This document shows, in pieces, positions 18,925 to 30,747 of a DNA stretch of 64,000 nt. How positions within the stretch are numbered: position 1 is the first letter of the stretch; each line of letters starts with the position of its first letter. The position numbers were made by a program, and so were the translations under genes. Under the pieces are notes generated by a model. The model worked only from the letters and a program-made list of their open reading frames with translations. It was not told the origin of the DNA and ran no database searches. Source of the stretch: Sphingomonas sp. Ant H11 (lineage in GTDB: Bacteria; Pseudomonadota; Alphaproteobacteria; Sphingomonadales; Sphingomonadaceae); assembly GCF_000797515.1 (NCBI RefSeq), contig NZ_JSBN01000002.1, forward strand, positions 124,001 through 188,000. Direction: 5' to 3'.

Positions 18925-20190
18925 TTGGCGACTGATATTCCTTCCGCTTCGTCTCCACGGCCATCATTGCGCCGCTTTGCCCTGTTGCTCGTGCTGGTCG
19001 GGGCGGCAATGATTCCCGCCGTGATCCTGCGGATCGAAGGCTGGCGTCCCAACCCGCTGCTCGACACGTTCGTTTTCGGAGCGGCTATCCTCGCTGCGGG
19101 GTTCCTTTTGTCATGGGGCGCCGAGGCGGCCGAGAAGCGCATTTCGGCAGGGTTGATCGTGGCGATCGTCGCGCTGATCACCGTGCTCCCTGAATATGCC
19201 GTGGATTTTTACTACGCCTATTCGGCGGGCGCGAACCCCGGATCGAATTACGTCCATTATGCCGCGGCGAACATGACCGGCGCAAATCGGCTGCTCGTCG
19301 GCCTTGCCTGGCCGCTTCTGGTATTGCTTCACTGGCGGCGAACGCGGGATCGCGCCATTGAGTTACGGCCCGCGAACCGAACCGAAATCCTCTTTCTGCT
19401 TCTGCCAAGCATCTATGCCTTCGCGATCGTGGCGAAGGGCCGAATTTCACCCATCGACACCATCGTCCTTATCGCGCTGTTCGGGGTGTATATGTGGCGC
19501 GCCAGTCGGAAGGAAACTGGCGCAGACGCTGATGACGACGATGACGACGATGACGACGAGCCTGGCCCGGCCGCGGCGCTCATGCTGCTTTCACCCCTTC
19601 GCCAATGGTTAGCCATGGGAGCGCTGACGATCGTCGCAGCCGCGATTATTCTTGTATCCGCCGAACCTTTTGCAGAGTCGATGATCGACTCGGGCCGCCT
19701 TTTGGGGTTCGACGAGTTCTTGCTGATCCAGTGGCTCGCGCCGCTGGCCAGCGAAGCGCCTGCCGTCGTCGTGGCGGCGCTGTTCGTGCTGTCGGGCCGC
19801 GCCGCGTCCGGCCTCGCGACGATGATGTCCGACAAGATCAATCAATGGACTCTGCTAGTCGGCATGTTGCCGCTGGCGGTCAGCTTGGGCGCGGGGCATC
19901 TGACCAGCCTCCCGCTCGACACACGCCAACACGAGGAATTCTTCCTCACTGCCGCACAGTCGTTATTCGGTATCGGCTTGCTGCTGCGTCTTCGCCTCAG
20001 TCTGGTGGGTGCGGCGGCGCTCGCTACCCTTTTCGTCGCCCAGGTGGCTTTGGCGGTAATCTGGCAGGGTGACGAACTGCGTATCGTCAACAGTCTGACG
20101 TGGCTGGCTTGGGGCTATCTGGCGCTCGCGGCTGGCCTGTTCTTGACGAACCGCAAAGCGCTTGGCGCGCTTTTCAGGAAAACAGGCTAG
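18925..20190 (+). CDS. CaCA-type cation exchanger (sodium/calcium antiporter-like) with poly-aspartate loop
   Basis: About 421 residues with 10 or so membrane helices in two inverted halves. Each half carries the acidic alpha-repeat-like motif (VALITVLPEYAVDFYYAY near 90-107; LASEAPAVVVAALF near 272-285). Between the halves is a cytoplasmic-type loop with a run of Asp (D-rich, about 195-204), likely able to bind divalent metal. The best start is TTG 18925, with GGTGAGGA upstream at 18911-18918. It lies 27 bp after DUF190 in the czc direction, so it is probably co-transcribed and exports divalent cations against H+ or Na+. Substrate not proven. Confidence 0.78.
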   Translation: MATDIPSASSPRPSLRRFALLLVLVGAAMIPAVILRIEGWRPNPLLDTFVFGAAILAAGFLLSWGAEAAEKRISAGLIVAIVALITVLPEYAVDFYYAYSAGANPGSNYVHYAAANMTGANRLLVGLAWPLLVLLHWRRTRDRAIELRPANRTEILFLLLPSIYAFAIVAKGRISPIDTIVLIALFGVYMWRASRKETGADADDDDDDDDDEPGPAAALMLLSPLRQWLAMGALTIVAAAIILVSAEPFAESMIDSGRLLGFDEFLLIQWLAPLASEAPAVVVAALFVLSGRAASGLATMMSDKINQWTLLVGMLPLAVSLGAGHLTSLPLDTRQHEEFFLTAAQSLFGIGLLLRLRLSLVGAAALATLFVAQVALAVIWQGDELRIVNSLTWLAWGYLALAAGLFLTNRKALGALFRKTG

Positions 20191-20335
20191 TGAGACGGCC
20201 AGCGTCGTTGAACCGACACGGCCGGCCCGCCGGCAAACGTAGGAGGTGGAGTCGTTGTTTGACCAACTCGCCGCTCCGGTCCTCGACAGCCCAGCCTCTA
20301 GGCCGGGGAATACGCCGCAGCGCGAGGGTGAAGCC

Positions 20336-20820
20336 ATGACGAGGGCTGCCACCTGGCTGGGCGCAGGGCTCGCCCTGACCGTGGACCAGGTGACCAAGCC
20401 GGCGGCCTTCGAGCTCGTTGCAAGCCACGGCGCGATACCCGTCCTCCCCTTCCTTACCATCACGTCCAGCATGAACGCCGGCGTTGCCTTCGGGATCGGC
20501 ACAAGGGTGCATCCGATCCTGCTGATCGGGGTCGCGGCGACCGTCACGGCTCTTCTCCTCGCGATGATCCTGCGGTCGGCGAGTCCTCTCTACCGCGCCG
20601 TGCTGGGCATGATCCTCGGCGGCGGCATTGGGAATATCGCCGACAGGCTGCGATTCGGCGCCGTACGCGACTTTATCGACCTCCACTGGGGCGGATCTCA
20701 CTGGCCGACGTTCAATATGGCAGATGCTTTCATCACCGTTGGCTTCGTCATCATGCTCATCGCCTGCGACGAGTCCAACGGGCATTTGAAGCCGCGATCC
20801 ACCCGTTGCGGGAAGAACTG

Positions 20821-20821
<1 letters not shown>
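20336..20821 (+). CDS. lspA: Signal peptidase II (LspA family), PbrC-like
   Basis: A 161-residue four-helix membrane aspartic peptidase that cleaves lipoprotein signal peptides. The catalytic aspartates are visible in [19 protein letters not shown] and FNMADAFI, and the first conserved Asp in TVDQVTK. ATG 20336 has GAGGGTGAAG just upstream. The chromosomal lspA is usually next to ileS/ribF, so this is likely an extra copy. In C. metallidurans the pbr cluster carries a signal peptidase II (PbrC), which fits the other pbr-type genes at 3-9 kb. Its stop overlaps the nadE start (TGATG). Confidence 0.85.
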
Positions 20822-22977
<2,156 letters not shown>

Positions 22978-23172
22978 AATCCGATACCATACGGCCCGGT
23001 GGCTGCGCACCGGCCGTCCGCACCTCGGGGCGCCCGGCGACATCGTCGTCCCGAGCACGGCGAAGAGGCAGCCCGACGTGGGTGCGACGGAGGCGCCGTT
23101 GCGGGGCGGCCCCCATCCAGGGCGCGGAGGGGCGGCGACGATCCATCGGCAGGCAAGCTGGAGCGAACGACA

Positions 23173-23695
23173 ATGGCTGAGCATCCGAAGCCTTTGACCA
23201 TGGCCGCAGAACGGTCGGGAATACGAAGGGAGGGCCGGGTGGGTCTTCCTGATGTGCGCAACGGTCCTGGGTGTCGCCACTTTGTGGCTTCCCGAACAGA
23301 TTGAGCTGCCACGGGAAACTGCCCCGCGGCTCGCGTTTGCCGCCCGCGAAAGCCTCCTCGTAATGCTGTGGGTCGCCATCGGTGTCGGGATGGTGTCGAC
23401 CATCCGGCGCTACTCGGCACATGACAATCCCGGCTCCGCCTTCGCTCCTCCAAGCGAGCGGCTGAGGGTGCCGCTCGCATTTCTTCAAAACACGCTTGAG
23501 CAGGCGACGATGACGAGCATCGCCTTTCTCGGGCTCTCCACCGTCGATGGCGACGCTCCGCTCGGCTTCATCACCGGCGCCGTAGTCCTGTTCGCGGCAG
23601 GACGGATCGAGGTGCGTGGCATGCCACTAAATGCCCAGTGTCGAAACCGGTCCAGCCTGAGCAAATATTCCGGGCGCATTGGCGGAAGCGCTTGA
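23173..23695 (+). CDS. MAPEG-family-like membrane protein (frameshifted, 3' end abnormal)
   Basis: Starts at ATG 23173 (MAEHPKPLTMAAERSG) with GGAG upstream. A frameshift near 23220 is needed to join the next segment YEGRAGWVFLMCATVLGVATLWLPE. The motif FLQNTLEQATMTSIAFLGL is typical of MAPEG proteins (small four-helix membrane proteins, some with glutathione transferase/peroxidase activity). After FAAGRI (about 23610) the sequence no longer looks like the family's last helix, and the frame runs into the convergent gene by 69 bp. The 3' end is probably replaced by a rearrangement. Function unproven. Confidence 0.55.
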
Positions 23696-24211
23696 CCTTT
23701 GGCTGAAAGATACAGTCCTCCGGCGACGCACCACAAACCTCATCAGGTTCGCCAGGTTTGACGCCAACGATACCGCGTCTGTCCCCAACGCGAACAGAGC
23801 TCCGACGATCAAATTATGGGCAAGCCAAAATGGAGCCCCCAGGAGGAAGAGCCCCTTCATACGCGTAGTCGATGTCTGCAAGCGCGCCAGACTACCCAGC
23901 GAGCTCCCCGTCAATGCCAGCGCAGACGGTATGCCGTGCCATGTCACTACCGAAAGGAAAGACAATATAATGAGGCTGGCTCCGTAGAGTCGCACGACGA
24001 CATAGCGATCACGCACCGATGCCGAAACGACGAGCTGCGCGCAGGAAATGAGGCACGCGATCGCCGCCGTAGGAGATCCCAACATCAGAAAATACATCGC
24101 GAAGGCGGCAGCGCCTGCACTCTGAATTTGGACGACCTTTTTATAGTCGCTGAAAAACGGCCAGCTGATGACGCACAAAAGAGCCATGCAACCGAACGCG
24201 GTGGCAATCAC
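23627..24211 (-). CDS. YgjV-like inner-membrane protein
   Basis: About 194 residues from GTG 24211, with six hydrophobic segments and motifs of the YgjV family: QIQSAGAAAFAMYFLMLGSPTAA and APFWLAHNLIVGALFALGTDAVSLASNL. Its role is unknown. The C-terminal tail after NLMRFV is basic and unlike the rest, and overlaps the end of the MAPEG-like frame, so the true stop may have changed at a junction. It lies 125 bp upstream of nothing in its own direction, and the cus operon starts on the other side. Confidence 0.65.
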   Translation of the reverse strand: MIATAFGCMALLCVISWPFFSDYKKVVQIQSAGAAAFAMYFLMLGSPTAAIACLISCAQLVVSASVRDRYVVVRLYGASLIILSFLSVVTWHGIPSALALTGSSLGSLARLQTSTTRMKGLFLLGAPFWLAHNLIVGALFALGTDAVSLASNLANLMRFVVRRRRTVSFSQRSSASANAPGIFAQAGPVSTLGI

Positions 24212-24336
24212 GACGGCCCCCGCGCGGTTGTTCCTGTGTTGATCTGCGTGCCGCGCTCAGCTCTGTCTTTTCCCATAGCTGAAGCGTGAAGGAACGAGGT
24301 TAATTACGCTTTAATGGCCCTCATGAAATCGACCAT

Positions 24337-24729
24337 TCAAGGCTTCTTTTGGATTGCTGTCACCTCACCCGCACTGCCAACAAGCGTGACATCAAAATCG
24401 ACCTTGTCGCCGACCTTGGCGGCATCGGTGATCCCAGGCGCTGCCTTGAACGCCATCGTCATCGCCGGCCATTTGGCTTCCGGGATCGGGCCATGGTCGA
24501 GCGTGATCGTGCCTGCCGCCTTATCGATCTCCTTCACCGTCCCCTGTCCCTTGGCCTTGATCGCGGATGTCGCGGAGGGCGCCATTGCCATATTCGCCAT
24601 ATCGCCGCTCATCGCCGCATCGGGCGATGCCTGATTGGTCTCGGTCGCGATAGGTGCTTCCGCTTTTTTGCCGCACGCGGCGGTCAGGGCGGCGAGGCCG
24701 AGGGCGATAGTCAGTCGTGCATAGTTCAT
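24337..24729 (-). CDS. cusF: CusF-like periplasmic copper/silver-binding lipoprotein
   Basis: A 130-residue protein with a lipobox-type signal (LAALTAAC) and a Met-rich linker (MSGDMANMAM). The CusF OB fold follows, with its metal ligands visible: His in TITLDHGPI, and Trp plus two Met in WPAMTMAF. In Escherichia coli CusF is a soluble Cu(I)/Ag(I) chaperone for the CusCBA pump; here the lipobox suggests membrane anchoring. It is the last gene of cusC-cusB-cusA-cusF, 17 bp after cusA. A decayed relative lies at 9300-9590 and a fused one at the end of CusB. Confidence 0.9.
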   Translation of the reverse strand: MNYARLTIALGLAALTAACGKKAEAPIATETNQASPDAAMSGDMANMAMAPSATSAIKAKGQGTVKEIDKAAGTITLDHGPIPEAKWPAMTMAFKAAPGITDAAKVGDKVDFDVTLVGSAGEVTAIQKKP

Positions 24730-24746
24730 GGTCTTCTCCTTGCATG

Positions 24747-27700
24747 TTAGGCGGGTTGATGGGTGGGCTTGGTCTTGGTCTTGGGCTTGCGCAGCAGCAG
24801 ATAGGCGGCGGGCAGAACGAACATGGAGAGCAGCGGCGCGGTCAGCATGCCACCGATCATCGGCGCTGCGATCCGGCTCATGACCTCCGAGCCCGCGCCC
24901 GAGCCGAGGAGGATCGGCAGCAGGCCGGCAAGGATCACCGCGACCGTCATTGCCTTGGGGCGGACGCGGAGAAGAGCCCCCTCTCGAACCGCCGTCTCGA
25001 CCTGGCTCGCATCGGGATCGTGGCCGCGCTCTTCGAGCGCGTTCTTGAGGTAGATCAGCATCACCACGCCGAACTCGGCGGAGACACCGGCGAGGGCAAT
25101 GAACCCGACCCCGGTCGCAACCGACTGGTTGAAGCCAAGGAGGTACAGCGTCCAGATACCGCCGGTGAGCGCGAACGGCAGCGTGCCCATGATCAGGGCA
25201 GCTTCGTCGAAGCGCCCGAAGATCATGTAGAGCAGCACGAAGATGATCAGCAGCGTCGCTGGCACCACCAGCTTGAGCTTGTCGATCGCCCGCTGGAGAT
25301 ATTCGAACTGGCCTGAGTAAGCGATGCTGACGCCCGGCGAGAGTCTGACCTGCTTCGCCACCGCCCTTTGCAGATCGCCGACCACCGAGGCGAGGTCGCG
25401 CCCGCGCACATCGACATAGACCCAGGTCGATGGCCGGGCATTCTCGGTCTTGAGCATCGGCGGCCCTTCGGCGATCGATATGTTCGCAACTGTACCGAGC
25501 GTGATCTGCTGCCCCGAAGGGGTCAGGACCGGCAGTGTCCGCAGACCCTCCAGGCTGTCGCGCAGTTCGCGCGGATAGCGCACGGTGATCGGATAGCGGG
25601 CCAGCCCCTCGACAGTCTCGCCGATCGTCTCGCCGCCGATCGCGCCCGAGACGATCGCCTGCACATCGGTGATGTTGAGCCCGAACCGCGCGGCGGCAGC
25701 GCGGTCGATATCGACATCGACATAGCGCCCGCCGGTCAGCCGTTCGGCGAGGGCAGAGGAAACGCCCGGCACGGTCTTGGCGACCGTCTCGACATCATGC
25801 GCGATGCGATCGAGCTGGGCGAGATCGGCGCCCGACACCTTGACCCCGATCGGGCTCTTGATGCCGGTCGCCAGCATGTCGATGCGGTTCCTGATCGGCG
25901 GCACCCAGACATTGGCGAGGCCGGGCAGCTTCACCGTGCGGTCGAGTTCGTCGACCAGTTTGTCCGGCGTCATTCCGGGACGCCATTGGTCGCGGGGCTT
26001 GAACTGGATCGTCGTCTCGAACATCTCCAGCGGCGCCGGATCAGTCGCGGTCTCGGCGCGGCCGGCCTTGCCGAACACGCTCTCGACCTCGGGCACCGTC
26101 TTGATCAGCCGGTCGGTCTGCTGGAGCAGTTGCGAGGCCTTGGCCGCAGAGAGGCCGGGCAAGGCCGAGGGCATGTAGAGCAGGTCGCCCTCGTCGAGAT
26201 TGGGCATAAACTCACCGCCGAGCCGGGTGAGTGGCCAGGCCGTTGTCGCGAAGACCAGCGCAGCGATCACCAGCACCGCCTTCGGCTTTCGCATCGTCCA
26301 GTCGATCGCGGGGCGGTAGAGGTTGGTCAGCCAGCGGTTGACCGGATTGGCCTGCTCGGCTGGGATGCGGCCCCGGATCAACCACCCCATCAGGATCGGA
26401 ACGAGGGTCACCGACAGGATCACGGCGGACGCCATCGCATAGGTCTTGGTGAAGGCGAGCGGCGCGAACAGCCGGCCCTCCTGCGCCTCCAGCGTGAACA
26501 CCGGAATGAACGACAGCGTGATGATCAGCAGGCTGAAGAACAGGGCCGGGCCGACTTCGGCCGCGGCTTCGGTGACGACGATCCAGCGCATCTCGCCCTC
26601 GAGATGCTCGTCCGGATGATCCTGCTCCCAGCGCTCGATCTTCTTGTGGGCATTCTCGATCATCACCACGGCCGCATCGACCATCGCGCCGATGGCGATG
26701 GCGATGCCGCCCAGCGACATGATGTTGGCGTTCACGCCCTGAAACCGCATGACGACGAACGCGGCGAGCACGCCCAAGGGCAGGGTCAGGATCGCCACCA
26801 GCGCCGAGCGGACGTGCCAGAGGAACAGGCCGCAGACGATCGCGACGACGATGAACTCCTCAATTAGCTTGTGGGTGAGGTTATCGACCGCGCGATCGAT
26901 CAGTTGCGAGCGGTCATAGACCGTCACGACGTCAACGCCGGGCGGCAGGCTTGCCTTCAGGGCGGCGAGCTTGTCTTTGACCGCTGCGATCGTTTCGCGG
27001 GCATTCTTGCCCGAGCGCAGGATCACGACGCCGCCGGCGACGTCGCCTTCGCCGTTCAACTCAGCGCTGCCGCGCCGCATCTCCGGACCGATCTGGATCG
27101 TGGCGACGTCGCCTAGCCGGACCGGAACGCCACCGCTTGCTGTCTTCAACGGGATCGCCCGGAAATCGTCGAGCGTCTTCAGATAGCCCGAGGCGCGGAC
27201 CATATATTCGGCTTCGGCCATCTCCAGCACCGAGCCGCCCGACTCCTGGTTGGCTTGTCTGATCGCCTGGACTGCTTGTTGATGGGTGACGCCGTAGGCA
27301 GCGAGCTTCACTGGATCGAGCAGCACCTGATATTGCTTCACCATGCCGCCGATGCTGGCGACCTCGGCGACGCCGGTCACGGTTTTCAGCTCGTAGCGCA
27401 GGAACCAGTCCTGAAGCCCGCGGAGCTGCGACAGGTCATGCCGGCCGCTCCGGTCGACCAGCGCATATTCATAGACCCAGCCGACGCCGGTCGCATCGGG
27501 ACCGAGCGCGCTACGCGCGCTCGCCGGCAATCGTCCCTGCACCTGGTTGAGATATTCGAGCACACGGCTGCGCGCCCAGTAGAGGTCGGTGCCGTCCTCG
27601 AAGATCACATAGACGAAGCTGTCGCCGAAGAAGGAGTAGCCGCGCACCGTCTTCGCCCCTGGCACCGACAACATGGTGGTGGTGAGCGGATAGGTGACCT

Positions 27701-27890
27701 GGTTCTCGACGATCTGCGGTGCCTGGCCCGGGTAGCTGGTGCGGATGATGACCTGCGTGTCGGAGAGATCGGGCAGCGCGTCGATCGCGGTCGATCGCAC
27801 GGCCCAGACGCCCACGCCGATGAGGGCCAGTACGCCGATCAAGACGAAGAAGCGGTTCCTGACCGACCAGCGGATGAGATGAGCGATCAT
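24747..27890 (-). CDS. cusA: Copper/silver RND efflux pump CusA
   Basis: Intact 1047-residue HME-RND pump with twelve membrane helices and two large periplasmic loops. The TM4 motif [23 protein letters not shown] is the CusA-type (Cu(I)/Ag(I)) signature, unlike the DFG...DGA type of the czcA at 15276-18541. It forms the CusCBA tripartite system with its neighbours. The start codon at 27890 overlaps the cusB stop by 4 bp (ATGA), indicating coupling. The C-terminus is basic (RKPKTKTKP). Confidence 0.95.
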   Translation of the reverse strand: MIAHLIRWSVRNRFFVLIGVLALIGVGVWAVRSTAIDALPDLSDTQVIIRTSYPGQAPQIVENQVTYPLTTTMLSVPGAKTVRGYSFFGDSFVYVIFEDGTDLYWARSRVLEYLNQVQGRLPASARSALGPDATGVGWVYEYALVDRSGRHDLSQLRGLQDWFLRYELKTVTGVAEVASIGGMVKQYQVLLDPVKLAAYGVTHQQAVQAIRQANQESGGSVLEMAEAEYMVRASGYLKTLDDFRAIPLKTASGGVPVRLGDVATIQIGPEMRRGSAELNGEGDVAGGVVILRSGKNARETIAAVKDKLAALKASLPPGVDVVTVYDRSQLIDRAVDNLTHKLIEEFIVVAIVCGLFLWHVRSALVAILTLPLGVLAAFVVMRFQGVNANIMSLGGIAIAIGAMVDAAVVMIENAHKKIERWEQDHPDEHLEGEMRWIVVTEAAAEVGPALFFSLLIITLSFIPVFTLEAQEGRLFAPLAFTKTYAMASAVILSVTLVPILMGWLIRGRIPAEQANPVNRWLTNLYRPAIDWTMRKPKAVLVIAALVFATTAWPLTRLGGEFMPNLDEGDLLYMPSALPGLSAAKASQLLQQTDRLIKTVPEVESVFGKAGRAETATDPAPLEMFETTIQFKPRDQWRPGMTPDKLVDELDRTVKLPGLANVWVPPIRNRIDMLATGIKSPIGVKVSGADLAQLDRIAHDVETVAKTVPGVSSALAERLTGGRYVDVDIDRAAAARFGLNITDVQAIVSGAIGGETIGETVEGLARYPITVRYPRELRDSLEGLRTLPVLTPSGQQITLGTVANISIAEGPPMLKTENARPSTWVYVDVRGRDLASVVGDLQRAVAKQVRLSPGVSIAYSGQFEYLQRAIDKLKLVVPATLLIIFVLLYMIFGRFDEAALIMGTLPFALTGGIWTLYLLGFNQSVATGVGFIALAGVSAEFGVVMLIYLKNALEERGHDPDASQVETAVREGALLRVRPKAMTVAVILAGLLPILLGSGAGSEVMSRIAAPMIGGMLTAPLLSMFVLPAAYLLLRKPKTKTKPTHQPA

Positions 27891-29380
27891 TGGCCCGCCA
27901 CCTTGGTCATACGTCGTATCGTTGGCCCCGCGGGAGGCCGGTCGAAGCCGAAGCGAACGCGGTCCCCTGTCTTCAGGCCACGCGGAATCTTCGGATCGGG
28001 AAGCTGGAACGTCATCGTCATCGCCGGCCAGCCAATCGCCGGCACGGGCTCGTGGCTCAGCGTCACCGAATTGGCGGTGATCTGTTCGATCTTGCCGACG
28101 GTCTCGTAAAGCGTTCCCGTAGCCGCGGGCTTCGCGGCGGCGGTTGGCGTGGCAGCTCCGATTGGCCGCGCTTCGACACCGGACAAACTTGCCTCGGAAT
28201 CAATCAGGAACTGGCCCGAGGCGACAACCTTCTCACCTTCGGAGAGCCCGGCGAGGATTTCGGTGTCATCGCCGGATTCCCTTCCGATTTGCACCTCTGC
28301 GGGTCGGTAGCGGCCCTTGTCGAGGGCCAGCATCACCAAGGTCCGCTTGCCGGTGCGGATCAGCGCTTCGGAGGGCACAAGTAACGCCGGTTGCGTGGCT
28401 CCACCGAACGAGACGGTAGCAAACATGCCGGGACGCAGACGTCCTCCGCGATTGGGCAGCTCGATCCGGACAGTAAGGGTGCGGCTGTCGGCCTGAGTCT
28501 CGGGCAGGATCGCCGAGACACGGCCCGACAAGGTCTCGCCAGGAAAAGCGGCAAGCGTGGCCTGCACGGTTTGTCCGGGTTTGAGCGGACCGGCGATCGC
28601 CTCGGGTACAGCGGCATTGAGCCAGACCGTGCCGAGGCCATTGACCTCCGCGAGCGTCTGGCCTGCCATCATGGTCATGCCCGCCCGCACGTTCAATGTC
28701 TTGATGACCCCGCGGGTGGGCGTAGAGATTGTGATGACATTGTGCGGCCGTCCCGCTCGCTCGACCGAGGCGATCGTGCCCGACGACATGCCGAGCAGCA
28801 TGAGCCGCTGGCGCGCGGCCTGGGTCAGCGCCGCGTTGCCGGTGCGGCGGACCGCAAGGAATTCAGCCTGCGCGCCGCCCCATTCCGGCACCAGTAGGTC
28901 GGCAAGAGGTGCCCCTGCCCCGATGATGTCGCCAGGTGCGCGCGCATAGACGCGCTGGACGAAACCTCCAGTGCGTGCCTGGACGACTGCGATATCACGC
29001 TGATTGAAATCGATCGTCCCCGTCGCGGTCACGCTACTCGCCAAAGCGCCACGTCGGACCAGGACGGTGCGCAGCCCGAGCGCCTGAGACGCGGAAGGAT
29101 CTATTGAAATCCCCGGCGCTGCCGAGCCTGCCCCCGCCTCATCTGCATAGCGGGGGATCGTCTGCATCCCCATCGACGAAAGGCCGGGACCGTCATGATG
29201 TTCGGCCGGGATCATCGGGTCGTACCAATAGAGAATCTTGCGCGCGGCGGGCTTCGCGCTCTCCGGATCGTGCGAACCTTCCCATTGTTGGGCCACGGTA
29301 AAACCGATCCCGCCAGCAGCGAGCGCAAGAAGAGCAGCGGCACCAAGAAGGCGGCTGCGGGTAATTGTAACTTGGCTCAT
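27887..29380 (-). CDS. cusB: CusB adaptor fused to a C-terminal CusF domain
   Basis: A 497-residue membrane-fusion protein with an N-terminal membrane anchor (about 11-30). A heavy-metal-binding segment follows ([20 protein letters not shown], about 51-70), then the usual lipoyl, hairpin, barrel and membrane-proximal domains. From about residue 425 a full CusF-like domain is appended, with SLSHEP-type His ([12 protein letters not shown]) and WPAMTMTF. Fusion of adaptor and metallochaperone is known in some proteobacteria and would hold a Cu(I)/Ag(I) donor site next to the pump. 4-bp overlaps with both cusC and cusA. Confidence 0.93.
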   Translation of the reverse strand: MSQVTITRSRLLGAAALLALAAGGIGFTVAQQWEGSHDPESAKPAARKILYWYDPMIPAEHHDGPGLSSMGMQTIPRYADEAGAGSAAPGISIDPSASQALGLRTVLVRRGALASSVTATGTIDFNQRDIAVVQARTGGFVQRVYARAPGDIIGAGAPLADLLVPEWGGAQAEFLAVRRTGNAALTQAARQRLMLLGMSSGTIASVERAGRPHNVITISTPTRGVIKTLNVRAGMTMMAGQTLAEVNGLGTVWLNAAVPEAIAGPLKPGQTVQATLAAFPGETLSGRVSAILPETQADSRTLTVRIELPNRGGRLRPGMFATVSFGGATQPALLVPSEALIRTGKRTLVMLALDKGRYRPAEVQIGRESGDDTEILAGLSEGEKVVASGQFLIDSEASLSGVEARPIGAATPTAAAKPAATGTLYETVGKIEQITANSVTLSHEPVPAIGWPAMTMTFQLPDPKIPRGLKTGDRVRFGFDRPPAGPTIRRMTKVAGQ

Positions 29381-30607
29381 CGCGGTGCGCTCCCGTAAGT
29401 AAAGTTCAATCCGGCTCCGTCCGCTGCGACCTTGGCTTCGCGATCAACGGTCGTCAGGGTGGCATCGGCGAGCGCGGCAAAAGCGTCCGCGACGTCAATC
29501 AGACTGGCGCGGCCCGCACCATAACTCGCTGTTTCCAACTTCACGCGCTGCTCGGCGAGCGGTTGCAGCGTGCCCTGCGCGCGCATCCACTGCTCATGAT
29601 GCATGACATGGTCGGCGATATCAGCGTCAAGGTCGGCGGCAAGCGTGCGCCGCGCGGCCTCGCGTTCGGCCAAGACCCGCCCGGCACTGGCCTGGGCCGC
29701 CGCGATCCCGGCATTCTGGCGATTGCGGGTGAAGAACGGCAGGCTGACCGTCACGCCGGCCGAGATAAAGTCGCCGAAACGGGGGTCGCGGCGTTGATAG
29801 GCCAGGTTGACACCGAAATCAGAGCGCCGACCGGCGTCGGCCACACGCACATCGGCATCCGCCTGGTCGGCCTGGGCATCGATCATCTCGATGGTGGGAT
29901 GGTGATCAAGGCCGGCACGCAGCTTGGCGGCATCGACCGGGAATTCAGGGATTGGTCCAGCGATCTCAGGCGCGGGATCGCCTGTCCAGCGGGTCAGCGT
30001 CGCGCGGGCGCGCGCCACGTTGGAGACCAGTTCGCTGCGGCGATCCTGCATCGCCGCGACCGCCTGCTGACCGGCAAGCGTCTGCGCCGGCCGTGCGTTG
30101 CCCGAGGCGACAGCCCCCCGGCGTCGTTCCCACCACGCGCTCGAGCCGGGAGAGAACATCGTCGAGAGCGGCAAGCCGGCGTTCGGCGTAGGCGAGATTG
30201 ATCCAGGCAAGCGCGGTGCCCACCTCGACGGTGCGCGCCTCGACCGCGGTATCGGCCTCGGCCACCTTGATGTCGCTATCGGCGCGCGCCTGCTGGGCAT
30301 GGCGCTTGGCGAGGTTGGGAATGTCCTGGGACACGCCGACCCGCGCCATGGTGAAATCGTCGCGATTGGGCTCGAACGCGAGCGGTCCCGAGATCGGGAA
30401 GCTTTCGACGCTCACGCCGAGCGTCGGATCAGGCAGAGCTCCGGCCGCGCCGCGCGCGTAACGCGCGGCATCGGCGCCGAGCGCCTTGGCCTTGATCGAC
30501 GGGGCTTCCTGTCGGGCGCGCTGGAGCGCAGCTTCGAAGGTGAGCGGACCGGCGAATGCAATGCCGGGGATCGCCGCAAGAAGCGGCGCGCAAAGAAACA
30601 ATCGCAT
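29377..30607 (-). CDS. cusC: Outer-membrane copper/silver efflux channel CusC, TolC family (frameshifted in a G6 tract)
   Basis: Starts at ATG 30607 with a cleavable signal peptide (MRLFLCAPLLAAIPGIAFA), not a lipobox. TolC-family repeats follow. The frame breaks at the run of six C on the plus strand (30114-30119): RLERVVGTTPG continues as AVASGNARPAQTLAGQQAV in the next frame if one G is added. The second half (AGVTVSLPFFTRNRQNAGI, GAGRASLIDVADAFAAL) is well conserved. Corrected length is about 410 residues. First gene of the cus operon. Its upstream region is interrupted by the IS630 element about 140 bp away. Confidence 0.87.
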
Positions 30608-30661
30608 GGAAAACTCCTGATCGGAGGGTCAGGCCGGCATCGCGCAATATGACAGGCATGT

Positions 30662-30698
30662 CAGTGGCGGCGGGATGGGGGGCATCCCGCCGCCACTG
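30662..30698. other. Perfect 16-bp stem hairpin upstream of cusC
   Basis: The left arm begins CAGTGGCGGCGGGATG (30662-30677), the loop is GGGGG, and the right arm is its exact complement ending at 30698. It lies between the IS630 end and the cusC start, so it would be in the 5' leader of the cus transcript if the promoter is upstream. There is no U-run on the minus-strand side, so it is not a typical intrinsic terminator. It could be a leader structure or a remnant repeat. Confidence 0.6.
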
Positions 30699-30747
30699 CT
30701 GGCCTAGCCGTCTATGCGACCTGTAGCGGCCAGAACCTGTGCTTATA

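Noticed and set aside
25368-26867. A 499-codon plus-strand frame within cusA
   Set aside because: It is antisense to the intact cusA, with Arg/Gly/His-rich composition typical of shadow frames.
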